Shown: positions 33,300-34,801 of the stretch, in pieces
Layout: each line of letters starts with the position of its first letter
How positions within the stretch are numbered: position 1 is the first letter of the stretch
Program-made: the position numbers and the translations under genes
Source: a virus
Strand: one strand, 5' to 3'
DNA length: 34,801 nucleotides
IMG/VR virus record: IMGVR_UViG_3300034374_011850
Span: 1 to 34,801 of that record
The notes under the pieces: generated by a model
What the model saw: only the letters and a program-made list of their open reading frames with translations
Told to the model about the DNA's origin: nothing
Databases searched by the model: none

Positions 33300-34801
33300 A
33301 TGCCTGCGGACAACCTCAGTATCCGGCAACGCTTTAGCGAAATTCTGGAGGCCGCACGCACTCAGGATCGCTCTAAGCAGTCCGCCACGATGGTGGTGCT
33401 TAGTCACCTGCAACAGATGACCCTTCTTATGGTGAAGAAGGGTCTTTATTTTTACTGTGATCAGGATACTTATAAAGCACGTAGTAAGTTTCTAGACGAT
33501 CTTATAGAGCTAAATAAGCTAGATATCAGATTTCCTGCGATCATCCGTAATTTTCTTATTGATGGTTGCGGACTTTTTTACTTTCGTCCAGATCCCAAGC
33601 TTAAGTACCAAATTTATTTTTTCAATAAAAACCAGTACAGGGTTTATCACGATCTGAATGGAGAGATCGAAGAAACCGTTATTCTTTACTCTTATAAAGT
33701 AAAAAATAGCAGTCTAGGTTTACCTACAAATAGTTACGGACAGAACAAGCGCTACGTGCGCATCTCGATCACTGCGGATCGCATCCAAGAGTTCGAGTCT
33801 GATACCGAACTTAGTTTTGATCTAGAACCGTCTTCTTTAGTAACACCTAAAAACACCAGGCCCAACACGCTCGGGTTCATTCCCGCCGTGGAGGTCCTCA
33901 ATAAGCCGAACGCTAGTGGCACGGAGGGTGAAGGGGAATTTGAAACCTACATGCAACAGATTGTTCTGCACGATCAGATGATGCAGAACATTGCCAAGAA
34001 TATTGAATTCTTCGGCAATCCCACGCTGATTAGTTCGCGTCCCCGTAGCGATCTGGTGGAAGCCAGCGATACGGATCGTAACTTCCGTCCGACCATTAGC
34101 AGTCAAAGCGGATTTGCCGGGTTAGATTCTCCGTCAACCCGAGTCTCGGATCCGTTTGGATCGCAAGCCGGTCTCGGCGGTCTTCGTGTTCCTCGGATCA
34201 TCGCGAACGTCGAACCGACGGACCGCGTGGGTTACATGACACCCGACCCCGTTAATGGGGATATGAATCGTTATGCACTTCTACTGCGCGAGGAAATTCG
34301 AACCGCACTCGGCGGCGTTGATGAAATATCGATTAGCGCCGGTGCCACTGCGACTGAGATTAAGGGCCTTATGGGCCGGGCTCAGGCGACTGCTCTCCGT
34401 AAAAATAAGAGCTTTTTGAGCTACGGCTTCTGCCGTCTTCTGGAGATGATTATTTATCACCAGGAGCAAGTCTTCCGCGAAAGCTTTATTTCGGTTATGG
34501 GCATGGCCCCGCCGAAAGAGCCAAAGGAAGATACCCCAGAAGCGGCGGAAAAGTACCAGAAAAAACTTGCTAAATACGAGCAGGATGTAGATCTGGCTAT
34601 TCAGACCGCGCTGACGGAAAATAAAGTCCCCGGCGGCGTTTATGGTTTACCGCCTGATGGAGATCGAACCGTAACTTACAGGTTCCAGGGCGATGTCTAC
34701 GAAGATACTGCTTACGACATCAACCAAAAATCCATCGTCGTCCGAAACTTGCAGGAACTCGGTGTAGATAGCGTGGAAGCCTTGCGCTATCTCTTCCCAG
34801 A
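33300..34801 (+). CDS. Portal protein, partial (runs off the right edge)
   Basis: The frame opens with ATG 33300 (MPADNLSIRQRFSEILEAAR) and stays open to the end of the window, about 500 residues. The layout is that of an SPP1/phi29-independent portal: N-terminal helices, a wing with strands (YQIYFFNKNQYRVYHDLNGE), a long central region with GFIPAVEVLNKPN and helical stem DQMMQNIAKNIEFFG, then LREEIRTALGG. It follows the terminase and precedes what are probably capsid genes. Portal forms the dodecameric ring for DNA entry. No catalytic motif is expected. An intrinsic-terminator-like hairpin lies inside the gene near codon 42. Confidence 0.7.
   Translation, partial: MPADNLSIRQRFSEILEAARTQDRSKQSATMVVLSHLQQMTLLMVKKGLYFYCDQDTYKARSKFLDDLIELNKLDIRFPAIIRNFLIDGCGLFYFRPDPKLKYQIYFFNKNQYRVYHDLNGEIEETVILYSYKVKNSSLGLPTNSYGQNKRYVRISITADRIQEFESDTELSFDLEPSSLVTPKNTRPNTLGFIPAVEVLNKPNASGTEGEGEFETYMQQIVLHDQMMQNIAKNIEFFGNPTLISSRPRSDLVEASDTDRNFRPTISSQSGFAGLDSPSTRVSDPFGSQAGLGGLRVPRIIANVEPTDRVGYMTPDPVNGDMNRYALLLREEIRTALGGVDEISISAGATATEIKGLMGRAQATALRKNKSFLSYGFCRLLEMIIYHQEQVFRESFISVMGMAPPKEPKEDTPEAAEKYQKKLAKYEQDVDLAIQTALTENKVPGGVYGLPPDGDRTVTYRFQGDVYEDTAYDINQKSIVVRNLQELGVDSVEALRYLFP
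33419..33453 (+). terminator. Intrinsic-terminator-like hairpin inside the portal gene
   Basis: GACCCTTCTT (33419-33428) and AAGAAGGGTC (33435-33444) form a perfect 10-bp stem around a 6-nt loop, followed by TTTATTTTT (33445-33453). It lies within codons about 40-51 of the portal frame, which continues unbroken. By sequence it is the best plus-strand terminator in the window. It could attenuate portal transcription or end a short upstream transcript when ribosomes are scarce. Confidence 0.6.

Noticed and set aside
1-34801. CRISPR array, insertion sequence or transposase
   Set aside because: No regular spaced direct repeats and no transposase or terminal-repeat pair were found; the repeats seen are hairpins or paired leaders.

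Overview
The window is a contiguous piece of a double-stranded DNA tailed-phage genome. No bacterial housekeeping gene is present. The host is probably a cyanobacterium (Synechococcus/Cyanobium type): several small proteins look like families I know from cyanophages and picocyanobacteria (for example the 'MTQHP...PPPELVQ...QWGANQELEACCEW' protein at 14832-15134, a YRG-type DUF4278-like protein at 13081-13242, and the duplicated 'YYIQRRD...AAREYNL' proteins). Base composition is near 50% GC. The host call is inference from protein resemblance; no photosynthesis gene is visible.

Layout. (1) Positions 1-7487, minus strand: a tightly packed early-type block. It begins (in transcription order) with about ten small conserved phage proteins and ends with a chain of stop/start-overlapping genes leading to a DUF3150-like protein and a MoxR/RavA-type AAA ATPase that runs off the left edge. 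(2) 7488-8986: about 1.5 kb with no credible gene, full of inverted repeats. It contains the second copy of a structured leader, a large possible RNA or origin region, and an intrinsic terminator at its right end. (3) 8987-9575: two more minus-strand small genes. (4) 9682-13811, plus strand: a 980-residue probable virion protein and small genes. (5) 13817-16854, minus strand: an accessory island with a leishmanolysin-like zinc metalloprotease, a zinc-ribbon protein, small proteins and a SAM methyltransferase. (6) 16881-18508, plus strand: tRNA-Leu(UAA), small proteins and a dCMP deaminase. (7) 18480-19196, minus: an FkbM methyltransferase. (8) 19278-25905, plus: a pectate-lyase-fold tailspike, a 29-residue stub resembling a tailspike N-terminus, a glycosyltransferase, an HTH regulator and a run of probable virion/packaging proteins. 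(9) 25902-28159, minus: a beta-propeller glycoside-processing protein and a GT4 glycosyltransferase. (10) 28214-34801, plus: terminase large subunit, two further glycosyltransferase-like proteins, a DUF3310 protein, small basic proteins, and the portal protein, which runs off the right edge.

How it fits together. The right part is a head/packaging/tail module interleaved with moron-like islands, several on the opposite strand. Four glycosyltransferase-like proteins, a GH130-like propeller and two methyltransferases are spread through the virion genes, suggesting a phage-encoded glycan-building or virion-decoration pathway. Late plus-strand units often begin behind an extended -10 element (TGnTAnnnT) with no obvious -35, and many use GTG starts. 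The early minus-strand genes instead mostly lack Shine-Dalgarno sequences and share A/C-rich leaders ending in CACAATG-like sequence.

The most unusual signals are: two copies of a structured 5' leader whose stems differ in sequence but keep the same shape, with G-U pairs that point to minus-strand RNA; the adjoining hairpin-rich 1.2 kb non-coding tract; a textbook terminator inside the portal reading frame; and the tailspike N-terminal stub. All family names come from reading motifs; no database search was possible.
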